A stretch of 64,000 nt of DNA from Fibrobacter sp. UWP2 (GTDB lineage: Bacteria; Fibrobacterota; Fibrobacteria; Fibrobacterales; Fibrobacteraceae), in assembly GCF_900141705.1 (NCBI RefSeq), contig NZ_FQYM01000006.1, forward strand, positions 1-64,000, written 5' to 3'. Shown here piece after piece: positions 17,381 to 26,942 of this stretch. The notes beneath the pieces are model-generated. The model saw only the letters and a list, made by a program, of their open reading frames with translations. It was not told where the DNA came from and made no database searches. A program made the position numbers and the translations under genes. How positions within the stretch are numbered: the first letter of the stretch is position 1; every line of letters starts with the position of its first letter.

Positions 17381-17395
17381 GACAAGAGCATTTAA

Positions 17396-17426
17396 AAGGC
17401 CGCCTTAACAAGCGGCCTTTTTTTTA
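17396..17426. terminator. Bidirectional terminator between mscL and recF
   Basis: AAGGCCGC and GCGGCCTT form a perfect 8-bp stem followed by eight T. The convergent recF ends 20 bp away. Confidence 0.88.
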
Positions 17427-17447
17427 CACTGTCAAAGAAGAACTACA

Positions 17448-18638
17448 CTACACATTCATTTTTATCGCCTTGTCCGCCGTAAAAGGCAGTTCCTCGGCCT
17501 GGGGGGTCGCAATCAGCACCTGGCAGGCTTTTTCGCGGATGAGGGCGGCCACGGCGTCGCGACGGTTGACATCGAGTTCGGCAAAAATATCGTCGAGCAA
17601 AAGAACCGGCTTGCTCACGTACTGCGACGCCACGTCGACCGCGGCAAAGCGCATGGCGACCGCCGCCGAGCGGCACTGCCCCTGCGACCCCACCGAGCGC
17701 ATCTCGTAATCCGAGGCGCAAATGCTCAGGTCGTCGCGGTGCGGGCCCGCAAGCGTCATGCCCATCACCTTCTCGGCGGTCTCCAAACTGTTTAGCTTGT
17801 GGATGAACGCCTTGCGGAACGTCGCCTCGTCCGGGACGTCACTCTCTTCTGCAACCTCTGGGGCCGCGTCGGCAATGGCGGCATCAATCTCGTCGTCGCT
17901 CATGGACTCGGCGAGGTCCAGCGCATCGAGCGCCTTTAAAATGGAACTCTTGTAGGTGCAGGTAATCTGGTCCACCCCACCCGAAAGCTTGCGGTAATAG
18001 TTCGTGATAATCTGCGAGACCTCACCCGAGAGCGACACGCGCGCCACCCAAAGCTTGGCGCCCAGCTCCACGAGCTGTTCCGTGAGCACACGGAACATGT
18101 CGTCGCCGCCCACCGCATAGCCATCGTGCTTGAACTGCCGCAGCCACTGGTTGCGCTGTTGCAGCACCCGGCGGTAACGCCTGAGCAGTTCCCCGTTCCC
18201 CGCCGACCTAAAGCACAGAATCTCGTCGAGCCAGTGCCTGCGCACCTCGGGCGCCCCACGCAAAAGCTCGATGTCGGAGGGTTGCATAATGACCGCGGGG
18301 CAAGTTCCAAAAAAAGCCGCCGGCGACCGCACCGCCTCGCCGTTCTCCTTGGCAACGGCCTTGCTTTTGCCCAGGCGCCTCACGCTCATGGCACGTACAG
18401 TTTCGCGCCCATCGTAATTAAAGGACCCGCGCAAAACCAGTTCGCCGGCATTCCACGAAACCATTTCCTTCAAGTCTTTTGCTCGGAACGAAAATCCCTG
18501 TGCCAGCAGGTGCACCGATTCCAAGACGGTTGTCTTGCCGCACCCATTGGGGCCGCATATCACGTTGATCCCGGGTTCGAACTCGTATTCAATCCCGTCT
18601 AAGCTGCGGACACACCCAATGGAGAGTTTCGAAATCAC
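17448..18638 (-). CDS. recF: DNA replication and repair protein RecF
   Basis: SMC-like ATPase that loads RecA at gaps with RecOR. 396 residues, with Walker A GPNGCGKTT near residue 29, the GPHRDDL motif, the signature SQGQCRSAAVA, and Walker B VLLLDDIFAELD. It is slightly longer than usual because of an acidic insert around DEIDAAIADAAPEVAEESD. The GTG start at 18638 overlaps the stop of the upstream gene as GTGA; longer readings run back through that gene. It is thus the last gene of an envelope operon and not beside dnaA-dnaN-gyrB, an unusual setting. Confidence 0.93.
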   Translation of the reverse strand: MISKLSIGCVRSLDGIEYEFEPGINVICGPNGCGKTTVLESVHLLAQGFSFRAKDLKEMVSWNAGELVLRGSFNYDGRETVRAMSVRRLGKSKAVAKENGEAVRSPAAFFGTCPAVIMQPSDIELLRGAPEVRRHWLDEILCFRSAGNGELLRRYRRVLQQRNQWLRQFKHDGYAVGGDDMFRVLTEQLVELGAKLWVARVSLSGEVSQIITNYYRKLSGGVDQITCTYKSSILKALDALDLAESMSDDEIDAAIADAAPEVAEESDVPDEATFRKAFIHKLNSLETAEKVMGMTLAGPHRDDLSICASDYEMRSVGSQGQCRSAAVAMRFAAVDVASQYVSKPVLLLDDIFAELDVNRRDAVAALIREKACQVLIATPQAEELPFTADKAIKMNV

Positions 18639-19681
18639 GGAATGTAACCCCGCACCCCAAAGCTCAGCGGGTTCCACAGGTCGGCACCCGATTCGTAGGT
18701 CAACGCGTAGTTCACGTCGAACAGGTATTTCTTTTTGCCGATGCGCACGCGGAACTTGTAACCAAGGCCGAGCATCGCGTCCAAGTCGTCCATGCCTATG
18801 CGAACCGTCCCATCGGGAATGATTTCGCATTCAAAGCCCACGCGGCCCGTCCACACATGAAGTTGCGGGTCAAACACCAAAAGCGTATCGGCCACCTGGT
18901 AATCAATCGCCTCCATCCAGGCGAACACGGGCTTGCCCATCACCTGGGAGCGGTAGCCGAGGCCCACCTGCAACACCTTGGGGCGCACGCCCTCGGTCGA
19001 AATTACCGAGTTGTCGGTGCTGGTATTCTTACTCCAGCGGGCAGAAAGGTTGTGGCTAAAACTCAGGTTGCGAACGACCACCGAGGTGCTCCAGTTCTTG
19101 TTCCACTGGCGAAGCCAGCTCAGGTTGATGGTCACCGGGCTCGTATAGCCGTCCACCAGTTCAATGTCGTCGTAGTAGTCCGAAACATCCATGTTGTCGT
19201 AGCTCATGGAGAGCGAAAGGCCAAAGGCGTCACGGCGCGTGGCCCTGTAGGCGAACCCCAAGTAGAGCATCGTAAAGTACGGCGTCGCCGTGCCCAACGT
19301 TTGGTCGTCCTCGTCAATCACGTCAAAGTCCAGGTCGCCGCGGTAGAGCATGGCAAAGCCCACGCCCATGCGCTTGCCCACCGGGCTCTCGAGGCCCAGG
19401 GATCCGCCCATGCGGTCCAGGTCACGCTTTTCGGCGTTGAGCGTGTAGCCAAAATCGTGGCGGAAACCGAGAATGGCAGGGTTCCAGTAAGCCGCGGGCA
19501 TGCTCGCCGTATCGGCGGAGCCCGTGTTGCCACGGCCCAGTTCCCGGGTGCCCGCGCCCATGCGTTCCACAAAGCCGTCAAAGCCGCCCAGGGCCGCCTT
19601 TTTATCGACGACGCCCGCCTGCGCCAAACCCGAGAGCGCTAGCATCAAAAGCAAAAACAGGGAAGCACTCGTCTTTTTCAT
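18635..19681 (-). CDS. PorV/FadL-like outer-membrane protein
   Basis: Exported 348-residue beta-barrel candidate. A signal peptide (residues 1-22) is followed by the family hallmark GRGNTGSADTASMPAAYWNPA, then repeated amphipathic strands to the C-terminus. PorV/PorQ-type proteins act in type IX secretion or as outer-membrane channels; which applies is not clear. TAATG overlap with the upstream gene and GTGA overlap with recF indicate tight coupling. Confidence 0.8.
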   Translation of the reverse strand: MKKTSASLFLLLMLALSGLAQAGVVDKKAALGGFDGFVERMGAGTRELGRGNTGSADTASMPAAYWNPAILGFRHDFGYTLNAEKRDLDRMGGSLGLESPVGKRMGVGFAMLYRGDLDFDVIDEDDQTLGTATPYFTMLYLGFAYRATRRDAFGLSLSMSYDNMDVSDYYDDIELVDGYTSPVTINLSWLRQWNKNWSTSVVVRNLSFSHNLSARWSKNTSTDNSVISTEGVRPKVLQVGLGYRSQVMGKPVFAWMEAIDYQVADTLLVFDPQLHVWTGRVGFECEIIPDGTVRIGMDDLDAMLGLGYKFRVRIGKKKYLFDVNYALTYESGADLWNPLSFGVRGYIP

Positions 19682-21318
19682 TACTTGTGCCCTCCCAGCG
19701 TCATCACCTTGCCCCAGCCCACATGGCCGTGGTTGTCCTTGACGCGAACATAATAGACGCCCATGGTGCAGGGCCTGCCGTAATCGTCCTTACCGTCCCA
19801 AACATCCTCTTTGGCGTTGGTGCTGCGCGAAGCGTCGGCAGAACGCGGAGCCGCCTTCACAATCTTGCGGACCTTTTTCATATCGTAGCTAAAGACCTCG
19901 ATGGTAATCTTGGAGTCCTTGCTTACCTTGTACGAAACTAGCGATTCGCTGCCCGCCACAATCACCGAGGGCACCATGCGAACGCTCCCCAGGTTGTCGC
20001 TCAGCTTGGCGCGGTTCAAAATCGGGGTCCAGGTCTTGCCCGTGTCGGCAGAGACCGAAATGCCGTTGCCGTAGGTCGCCACCGCCAGGCCGGTCACCTT
20101 CCCCGACATGGGGAACGCCGTCATCGAGGTGATGTTCACGTCGCGGTCCGTGACGCCCATGTTCGAGCCGTAAAGCCATTCACTGCCGTCATCGCCCTCG
20201 TAGGCGCGGGCGCCGAGCGTGTCGAGCCGCAAATAGCCGCTCACCGTCGTCGCCCCCACGGAGCCCACACAAACAAAAGCCTCGGCGCCTACAAACGCCA
20301 CATCGTTCACTGTGTAGTCGGCGTTGTCGTAAACGTCCTTTTTTAAGGCCTTGCCCGCAGTATCCAAAAAGTCGACCTTGGCAAAGTCCTTCGACTTGCC
20401 GTCAAACAGGCGCCACAGCGCGCCCTTCAAGGATTCCTTGACCTTGGCCGAAGTCTCTGCGACAACTTGGAGCGGCTTGCCGCCCATCCACACGCCCGTC
20501 ACGCGGGCCGACTCCAGCGCCTTCGAGGCGCTCTTCAAGGAGCCGTCTTCGTTACGGATCCACAAGCCCGATTCTGTTGCGAGCCACAGTTCCCCCGTTT
20601 CGGGGTGCAGCTTCACGTCAAAAACCGCCGTATACTTTTTGAAGTCCACCGAGGCGCTGGACTTGAGCGCCTCCAAAGCCTTCTCGGAAGTCTTGAAAAG
20701 GTAGATGGTCTCCTTGGGGGAGTTCACGCCCTTCGAGACGTCGTACTTTTCGAGCCCCAAAACGCCGCGGGCAATCCACAGCACGGAATTCGCGGAGTCA
20801 TAGGCAAAGCCGCCCACCGCATAGTCCATGGCCGATTCCAATTCCTCGACGGCGCCCGGCAACTCGAGCGGCGAACCAAAAATGCCGTTGCCGTTCAGGT
20901 TGCGAATAGAGAAAAACCCCTTGGGCACCAGGTAGTAGCCATCATCGTTCGCCTCGTACTGCGGATAAACCAGGCCAAGCCCGCCCGCCAAAACCGAGGG
21001 AATGCGGCGGTGCTCCGCCAGCTCGTCGCTAAACAGTCCATCTTGCACGGCGGTCTCCTCGGTCGAGACCACCTCCTGCCTGGAGTCCGTCACCTGCACC
21101 GTGCCGCCGTTGCCCGCCTTGAGCTTTAACAACGTGACGCCACTCGCCGTTTCCCCGCGTGAAAACACCCAGAGGGCGTCCTCGTTACCCGAGGCCGCCA
21201 CCGAAACGGACCAGTTGCTAAAGAGCGTCTCGGTCGCCGCAAACGCTTGCGACGCCAGCAAAAGAGCCGGCAAAAGCACGCCTGTGGGCAAAGCCGATTT
21301 AAACCTTTTAAAAAACAT
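19681..21318 (-). CDS. Secreted beta-propeller-like protein with FlgD-like C-terminus
   Basis: 545 residues from the ATG at 21318, which has AGGTAGCG upstream and yields a signal peptide ending SQAFA. The body has repeated strand motifs of propeller type (GELWLATESGLWI, GKVTGLAVATYGNGISVSADTGKTW). The last 75 residues form an Ig-like FlgD/T9SS-type module (DDYGRPCTMGVYYVRVKDNHGHVGWGKVMTLGG). Probably surface or periplasmic. It lies 2 bp after the LolA-like gene and overlaps the PorV-like gene by one base. Confidence 0.8.
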   Translation of the reverse strand: MFFKRFKSALPTGVLLPALLLASQAFAATETLFSNWSVSVAASGNEDALWVFSRGETASGVTLLKLKAGNGGTVQVTDSRQEVVSTEETAVQDGLFSDELAEHRRIPSVLAGGLGLVYPQYEANDDGYYLVPKGFFSIRNLNGNGIFGSPLELPGAVEELESAMDYAVGGFAYDSANSVLWIARGVLGLEKYDVSKGVNSPKETIYLFKTSEKALEALKSSASVDFKKYTAVFDVKLHPETGELWLATESGLWIRNEDGSLKSASKALESARVTGVWMGGKPLQVVAETSAKVKESLKGALWRLFDGKSKDFAKVDFLDTAGKALKKDVYDNADYTVNDVAFVGAEAFVCVGSVGATTVSGYLRLDTLGARAYEGDDGSEWLYGSNMGVTDRDVNITSMTAFPMSGKVTGLAVATYGNGISVSADTGKTWTPILNRAKLSDNLGSVRMVPSVIVAGSESLVSYKVSKDSKITIEVFSYDMKKVRKIVKAAPRSADASRSTNAKEDVWDGKDDYGRPCTMGVYYVRVKDNHGHVGWGKVMTLGGHK

Positions 21319-21320
21319 CG

Positions 21321-21959
21321 CTACCTCATGTCGATCTCGTCGACACCCTGGATCGTTTTGTACTTGAACTCGTCGGGCGACACCTTTTTGACCACCTTCA
21401 ACTTGATGATGTTGTACCAGGAGGAGTTCCCCGTCGGGTCCACCGTGTACAGGCGCACCGGAGAAAAGTCCTTTTTGTTCAGCCACACTTCCATCTTGGT
21501 GAACTGGCCCGCGTACTTGGACGGATCCAGCTTGAGCACCCACAGCTTTTGGCCGTTGTAGTCGCCCTCGCCCAGCTCCAGCGCCTTGCAGTTGAGGTAC
21601 TTGAACAATAGTTCCGAGGGGTGCAGCGAGCTCGAGAGGTCCTCGACCGCCTTGATGAGCACCTGCTTTTGTTCCACATTGTACTGCCAAAGGCTCTCGC
21701 CGTCGCTGTAGAACTTGATGCCCGCGACATCCAGCTTAAAGCGGTCGCCGTCGGCCACCAGCAGGCTCCCCTGCTGGCTCGCCACGTCGGGGGATTCCGC
21801 ATAAAATACTTGCAACTTAAAGGAGAGGTCCCAAGCCTTGCCCGACTTGAACCAGTTCTGCGACTTGGAGAGCGCCTCCTGCGCCGTCAACGCAAAGGCC
21901 GCAGACCACGACATAAGGCCCGCAACCATACAGACAATAAAAGTCTTGCTCAACTTCAT
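21321..21959 (-). CDS. LolA-like lipoprotein carrier
   Basis: Periplasmic LolA-fold protein of 212 residues. The signal peptide ends near SAAFA; the mature part has the concave half-barrel strand pattern (LSFKLQVFYAE...QGSLLVADGDRFKLDVAGIKFYSDGESLWQYNVEQKQVLIK). LolA proteins carry lipoproteins from the inner to the outer membrane. The ATG at 21959 has GGGAG at good spacing. First gene of the four-gene operon ending in recF, which suits delivery of the outer-membrane products encoded next. Confidence 0.82.
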   Translation of the reverse strand: MKLSKTFIVCMVAGLMSWSAAFALTAQEALSKSQNWFKSGKAWDLSFKLQVFYAESPDVASQQGSLLVADGDRFKLDVAGIKFYSDGESLWQYNVEQKQVLIKAVEDLSSSLHPSELLFKYLNCKALELGEGDYNGQKLWVLKLDPSKYAGQFTKMEVWLNKKDFSPVRLYTVDPTGNSSWYNIIKLKVVKKVSPDEFKYKTIQGVDEIDMR

Positions 21960-22064
21960 AAAGCTCCCGTAATATGCACAAAAATACAAAATACGGCAAC
22001 TGGATTTGGTTTTTGAACCGATATATTTCTATCTTTAGCCTCGAAACTTTTTTGGAAGGATTTT

Positions 22065-23180
22065 ATGCGCAAACTGATTTTGCCCATCGCCTTGGCATCG
22101 GCCACTTTTGGCCTTGCCGCCGAGATAGAACTCCACGGTGCGGTCAACGCCGACTACGCCAGCTATTTCGATAGTGATTTTGACCCCACGAACGCAGCGA
22201 ACCAGGACATTGACCTCGCTGTGACCGCCCGCATGGACGAGAACGTCTCCGTGACGGTCATGGGCAACACCCACAGCACCTACGTGGACAGCAACGGCAC
22301 CTACGCCTCCGAGACGCACCGCCACTACTACGCCCACAGCACCGCCATGGGCGACGGCGGCCGCTTTACCGAGTTCAACTTTGACGGCGTGCAGTTCCGC
22401 TGGGACGTGACCCACGACGTGGGCTTCATCTTTGGCGACCTCACCTACAGCGCAGGCGCCTTCAACTACTTCTACTGGCGCGACCCTTCCCGCTACGCCG
22501 TGATTGTCCGCGAACAGAACCTCCGTGGCGTTGGCGCCGAGTTCGGCACCGCCAAGTACGGCGGCGGCAAGGTCTACTTGGGCGCTTCCGAGAACACCGT
22601 GCACACCATGGCGCTCTTTGGCACCTACAGCCTCCCGCTGTTGAACCACGTGGACGAGCACTTGGTGCTCACCCCGAGCATCGACTGGCTGTTTGGCGAC
22701 GAGATTGGCCGCAGCCACACCTACTCCCTCGGTACCGAGGTCGACTACTCCAAGAGCTTTGAGCGGTTCAACTGGGGCATTTACGCCGTGTGGGGCCTCC
22801 ACCCGTACCAGGGCAAGGGCGTTCACTCCTTCTTGCTCGAACCCAGCATGAACTACGCCTTCTTCAACCTCGGCTTCACCTACTTTATCGCCCTCACCGA
22901 CGAGGACGAACCCGCCGAGCCGCAGATCTTTACCGAAGACCAGTTGCTCTTTGCCATTGAACCCAGCTTCAACCTCCACAAAAAGCTGACCATGGGCGTG
23001 ACCTACGAATACCACGACAAGGACACCAACAAGGGCGACGACGACTACAACTTTGGCGGTCTCAACTTCTACCTGTACCCCACCATGAAGACCGAGGTCG
23101 TGTTCTGGTTCGGCTATAACTTTAGCGACAACATCGACACCGACTTCGCCATGGGCATCAGCGCCCAGGCCAACTTCTAA
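22065..23180 (+). CDS. Putative outer-membrane porin
   Basis: 371-residue exported protein. The signal peptide is MRKLILPIALASATFGLAA and the rest is a regular series of amphipathic strands rich in Tyr, Phe and Gly, ending in Phe (ISAQANF), the usual barrel end. An acidic external-type loop (TDEDEPAEPQ) lies near residue 275. Substrate unknown. Followed by the opgC-like gene after 23 bp on the same strand. Confidence 0.75.
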   Translation: MRKLILPIALASATFGLAAEIELHGAVNADYASYFDSDFDPTNAANQDIDLAVTARMDENVSVTVMGNTHSTYVDSNGTYASETHRHYYAHSTAMGDGGRFTEFNFDGVQFRWDVTHDVGFIFGDLTYSAGAFNYFYWRDPSRYAVIVREQNLRGVGAEFGTAKYGGGKVYLGASENTVHTMALFGTYSLPLLNHVDEHLVLTPSIDWLFGDEIGRSHTYSLGTEVDYSKSFERFNWGIYAVWGLHPYQGKGVHSFLLEPSMNYAFFNLGFTYFIALTDEDEPAEPQIFTEDQLLFAIEPSFNLHKKLTMGVTYEYHDKDTNKGDDDYNFGGLNFYLYPTMKTEVVFWFGYNFSDNIDTDFAMGISAQANF

Positions 23181-23203
23181 GGGGCAGCCCACCAAGGTTC
23201 CCC

Positions 23204-24259
23204 GTGAGGATTCGGGCACTAGATTCCATCCGCGGGCTTCTGCTTTTGCAGATGACCTTGGACCATTTTGGCAAGCCCATATCGCATTACCTTTACCAGT
23301 GCTTCGGCTTCTTTAGTGCGGCCGAAGGTTTTTTCTTTTTGTCGGGGTTCGTCGGGATGCTTGCCGCCACGAGCAAGAGCGGCAAGGACCCTCACCAGAG
23401 CTGGATGCGCTGGAGGGCCTTTAAAACCTGGCGCTACCACATGGCGACCCTCGCCATCGTCTGCATTGCCGCGGCGACTCTCCTCCCCCGCATATCGCAC
23501 TTTTTTGACCCGCTCTACCAGCACCCCGTAACAGGGAGCCTGTGGAGCCTCGCCCTGGTGAACACACCCGAGTGGCTCGACGTGCTGCCGCTCTACGTGC
23601 TCTTTTTGTTCATCGGCTCCTTTGTGTTCCCGTGGTTTGTGCGGGCAAAAAAACTCCGCACCGTCTTTGCGTTGTGGCTCCCTTTTTTGGCGATTTGGGG
23701 AGCAGCGCAGTTCGGCTTGCGCGGCGCCATCAACAGCCTGTTCCCGGGCTGGCTCACCCACGGCGACTTTGACCCGTTCGCCTGGCAGTGCGTGTATTTT
23801 ACCGGCGCCGCCGTAGCCGCCTGGTGGACTCGCGCCAAGACCGTCCCCGGTTGCAAGGCCACCCAGATCGTCGAGCGCCTGACCCCGACCGTCATGGTCG
23901 CCCTCGTGTTCTGCTTCTTGTGGTCGCACCAGTTCATCCCGCTGGCCTTGCCGGGGGATCTGCTTACCAGCAAGGTGCACGTGGGGGCGCTCCGCTTTGC
24001 GAACTTCTTTGCGTTCATGATGCTCGTTTGCTGGATTGTGCGCACCTGGCCGAGCGCCCTCGACTTCCGCCCCACCAACGTGATGGGCAGGCACAGCCTG
24101 GACGTTTATACCGCGCACAACTTTGTCATCTACCTGTGGATGGCGCTGCCCGGGAGCATCCGTTACCACGGGCCGTGGAACGTGCTCGCCCCGGTTCTTG
24201 CCTGTGTTGCCCTGTGGGGCCTTGCCCGAGTGCGGGAGCCCAAACCCGCGGCTAAATAA
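23204..24259 (+). CDS. opgC: OpgC-like membrane acyltransferase
   Basis: Inner-membrane protein of 351 residues with about ten transmembrane helices, related to OpgC, which adds succinyl groups to periplasmic glucans. The family N-terminus RALDSIRGLLLLQMTLDH and the EGFFFLSGFVGM segment are clear, as is the MGRHSLDVYTAHNF motif near the C-terminus. GTG start at 23204. An OpgB-like phosphoglycerol transferase gene occurs 8 kb downstream, so surface-glycan decoration may be a shared theme; no opgG or opgH is present here. Confidence 0.82.
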   Translation: MRIRALDSIRGLLLLQMTLDHFGKPISHYLYQCFGFFSAAEGFFFLSGFVGMLAATSKSGKDPHQSWMRWRAFKTWRYHMATLAIVCIAAATLLPRISHFFDPLYQHPVTGSLWSLALVNTPEWLDVLPLYVLFLFIGSFVFPWFVRAKKLRTVFALWLPFLAIWGAAQFGLRGAINSLFPGWLTHGDFDPFAWQCVYFTGAAVAAWWTRAKTVPGCKATQIVERLTPTVMVALVFCFLWSHQFIPLALPGDLLTSKVHVGALRFANFFAFMMLVCWIVRTWPSALDFRPTNVMGRHSLDVYTAHNFVIYLWMALPGSIRYHGPWNVLAPVLACVALWGLARVREPKPAAK

Positions 24260-24266
24260 AAAAAAA

Positions 24267-24287
24267 GACCCGCGAGGCGGGCCTTTT
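24267..24287. terminator. Terminator after opgC
   Basis: CCCGC-GAG-GCGGG hairpin flanked by A8 and T5, so it can work for opgC and for the convergent lipoprotein gene. Confidence 0.8.
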
Positions 24288-24309
24288 TAAGCTTTTCGGG
24301 AAGTACGGA

Positions 24310-25368
24310 TTAGTAACCCAGGTACTTTTTGCCGATGCCGAATTCGTCCTTGTACTGCACGTAGTCGGGCACAAAGTCCTTGCCGTAAGAGAAGCTCACG
24401 TTCAGGGAGCACTGGAACTCGTTCATGAGCTTGCCCTTGGTGCCGGCCTTGATGGCCTGCTTCTTCTTTTCGATCTTTTCGTCGCCCTTCTTGCCTACGA
24501 GCACTTCGGCTTCGCACCAGCCACCGGAGGCCTTTGCCACAACGGATTCGCCAGTCGTCGAGACGAGGGTGATCTTGCTCGGGTCAAGCTCGGTGTTGTT
24601 GCCGGTCGAGGCCCAGAACTGGAGTTCGCCAGAGAGGCTACCCGGAGCGATCTTGATGGTCGGGAAGGCCATCACGTAGCCCCACTTGTCGATGCGGCGG
24701 TTGACCGGTTCACCGATCTGTTCGCCAAAGATGAGGAAGTAACCGCGGGTGCCCTTGCGGCTCTTGTTGAGGGCCGCCTTCACGTCGGCGTTCTCGGGAG
24801 CCATTTCGGCAAGCTTCATAATCTGGTATTCGCTCACCACCGGGTCGGATTCGCCCACGGCGTCGGCGAGGTTCTTGGAAACGTAGGCGTTTTCGGCCTC
24901 GGTACGGATGGCCTTCACGGTGCCTTCGCCAATGTGACGGGCCTGTGCGGTAGCGAGGGCGGTGTCGATCTTGGCAAACGCGTTAATCACGGTGTTGTAG
25001 TCCACGCCCTCCTGGGTGGCCTGCTGCTTGCCGAGGGTGGCGAGCTTGGTCACGTATTCCTCGACCACCTCGTCTTTTTTGACTTCGGGCATGTTCACGC
25101 TGGCCTTGCCATAGTAGTTGTCCAAAAGTTCGCTGTTCAGGTCCTTCTTGGCTTCCATTTCGGCGGCACGGACAAGCGCCAACGTAAAGTTGTCGTAGAA
25201 CTCGTCAGACATGCTGCCCTTCTTCTTGGCATCCAGGTAAGAGTTGATGGCATTGCGGAAACGGCCTTCTTTAAGATGTTCGTCACCGCGCTTCTCGTTG
25301 GTTCCCTTACAGCCGGTCATGGAGAGCGCCACGCCCACGGCCAAAGCTGCGATAAAGAGTTTTCTCAT
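24310..25368 (-). CDS. Lipoprotein with TPR-like N-terminal region
   Basis: 352-residue lipoprotein, lipobox SMTGC (Cys near residue 20). The segment after it (RGDEHLKEGRFRNAINSYLDAKKKG) looks like a TPR helix pair, followed by an alpha-helical region to about residue 200 and a beta-rich domain (GYFLIFGEQIGEPVNRRIDKWGYVMAFPTIKIAP). Function unknown. Monocistronic, read towards the shared terminator. Confidence 0.72.
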   Translation of the reverse strand: MRKLFIAALAVGVALSMTGCKGTNEKRGDEHLKEGRFRNAINSYLDAKKKGSMSDEFYDNFTLALVRAAEMEAKKDLNSELLDNYYGKASVNMPEVKKDEVVEEYVTKLATLGKQQATQEGVDYNTVINAFAKIDTALATAQARHIGEGTVKAIRTEAENAYVSKNLADAVGESDPVVSEYQIMKLAEMAPENADVKAALNKSRKGTRGYFLIFGEQIGEPVNRRIDKWGYVMAFPTIKIAPGSLSGELQFWASTGNNTELDPSKITLVSTTGESVVAKASGGWCEAEVLVGKKGDEKIEKKKQAIKAGTKGKLMNEFQCSLNVSFSYGKDFVPDYVQYKDEFGIGKKYLGY

Positions 25369-25511
25369 TTTAGTCCTCTATGGTTTATTCTAAAAAAGAC
25401 CAATTTCCCCGCCCATTCGGGAGTCCTAGTCTACCGCAAACTAATTTAATTAAATAAATTTGTCTTTACTCGCCTTTTAGGTAAAATTTTATTAGTGGAG
25501 AAGGTGTTTAG

Positions 25512-26942
25512 ATGGATATTTTAGTTGTCAGCCCTGAAGCCGGCAACTGGGAAGCCCCCAGCCCGCTGGTGACCGCGGTGAACCGAATGACGGATGCATT
25601 CGGCAGGGCCGGTGCTAACGTCTTGACCTGCTCCCCCTTCTACAAAGACCACCTGATGCACGTCGAGAACTACGAGTGCATTTTCCAGGGGGTCGAGCGC
25701 CTGCAGGGCAAGCCCTTCGAGGTCTGGAAGTCCAAGTCGGACCCCCTGCACACCTACATTTTTAACGAAGACTACTTTGGAAGGCCCCACGTTTACGGGC
25801 CGCCGCACAGCGTCCCCTACGGCGACAACCACCGCCGTTTCGCCTTCCTCGCCTCGGCGGCACTGAGCTACGCCATCGAGACCAAGGTCAACTACACCGC
25901 CATCCTCGGCCACGAGTGGGGCGGCGCCCTCGCCGGCGCCCTCACGCACACCGTGTACCAAAACGAGTTCGGCAACGTCCCGTTCTTCTTCACCATCCAC
26001 AACATCACCTACGACTTCCACGTGGGGTCCGGCGAAATTGACGCCATCGGCCTCCCCCGCGAAGACTACAACATGGATGGCTACGAGTTCTGGGGCAAGG
26101 TGAGCCTCCTCAAGGCGGGCATTTGCTACGCCCACAAGGTGCTGTTCCCCTCGCCCGGCTACCGCGACGCCATGCTCAACACCAACCTGCCCGGCGGCCT
26201 CAGCGGCTTTTTGAGCCACAACGCCGACAAGCTCATTGGCGTGCAGTTCGGCGTGAGCTACCAGGTGTGGGACTTTAACGCCCAGGACAAGCTCCCCATC
26301 AAGGAAGCCAAGCACAAGGCAAAGGAGACACTCGCCAAAAAGCTGGGCTCGAACTTTGGCAACAAGCTGGTGCTGTACGTGCACCTGGACGAAGAAGCGG
26401 GCAACACCTCCGAGACCCTCGCGACCGTGCTCTCCGACATCACCAAGCTCGACGTGTTCATTGTGGTGGGGCTCTCGCCCGAGCACCCCGAGTGGAACTA
26501 CTTTAACGACGTCTCCAAGCAGTACCCCGACACCATGAAGGTGCTGGAGCTCACCCCCAACTTCGAGAGCATCTCCACGCTGCGCGGCGCCCTGGCAGGC
26601 TCCGACGTGCTGTTCGCCGCCAACCTGCGCGAGCCCTCGTCGTCCATCATCTTGAAGGCGCTCGCCTGCGGGACGCTCCCCCTCACCGGGTTCAACGTGG
26701 GCGTGGCCAGCAGCCTGGACGACTACGCCCCCGAGACCGCCGGCAACGCGAACGCGTTTTTGGTCGAGGACGCCAACGCGCCGCACCTGATGCTGCGCCG
26801 GCTCAAGGACGCGCTCCACGTGTACCAGAACGAAGTCGCCGACTGGGACAAGGCGGTGGTGAACGCCTACAGCGGGTTCCACTACGAGTGGGACCGCACG
26901 ATTTCGAAATATTTGCTAATATTGGGCGAGCTGGGACTTTAG
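25512..26942 (+). CDS. Degenerate glycogen synthase-like (GT5) protein
   Basis: GT-B-fold protein of 476 residues, the length of GlgA, with recognisable GT5 segments: a Rossmann N-terminus (MDILVVSPEAG), the LGHEWGGALAGAL and TIHNITYD motifs, and a C-terminal lobe (DVLFAANLREPSSSIILKALACGTLPL) retaining the Glu of the FEPCGL position. The N-terminal KTGGL donor-binding motif and the C-terminal STGGLxDTV motif are absent (replaced around PSPLVTAVNRM and VASSLDDYAP). It may have changed donor or be a non-catalytic partner. Its last codons overlap the tRNA gene by 10 bp. Confidence 0.75.
   Translation: MDILVVSPEAGNWEAPSPLVTAVNRMTDAFGRAGANVLTCSPFYKDHLMHVENYECIFQGVERLQGKPFEVWKSKSDPLHTYIFNEDYFGRPHVYGPPHSVPYGDNHRRFAFLASAALSYAIETKVNYTAILGHEWGGALAGALTHTVYQNEFGNVPFFFTIHNITYDFHVGSGEIDAIGLPREDYNMDGYEFWGKVSLLKAGICYAHKVLFPSPGYRDAMLNTNLPGGLSGFLSHNADKLIGVQFGVSYQVWDFNAQDKLPIKEAKHKAKETLAKKLGSNFGNKLVLYVHLDEEAGNTSETLATVLSDITKLDVFIVVGLSPEHPEWNYFNDVSKQYPDTMKVLELTPNFESISTLRGALAGSDVLFAANLREPSSSIILKALACGTLPLTGFNVGVASSLDDYAPETAGNANAFLVEDANAPHLMLRRLKDALHVYQNEVADWDKAVVNAYSGFHYEWDRTISKYLLILGELGL

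Noticed and set aside
22035-23219. Antisense frame over the porin-like gene
   Set aside because: Same compositional shadow; no start signal and no recognisable motif.
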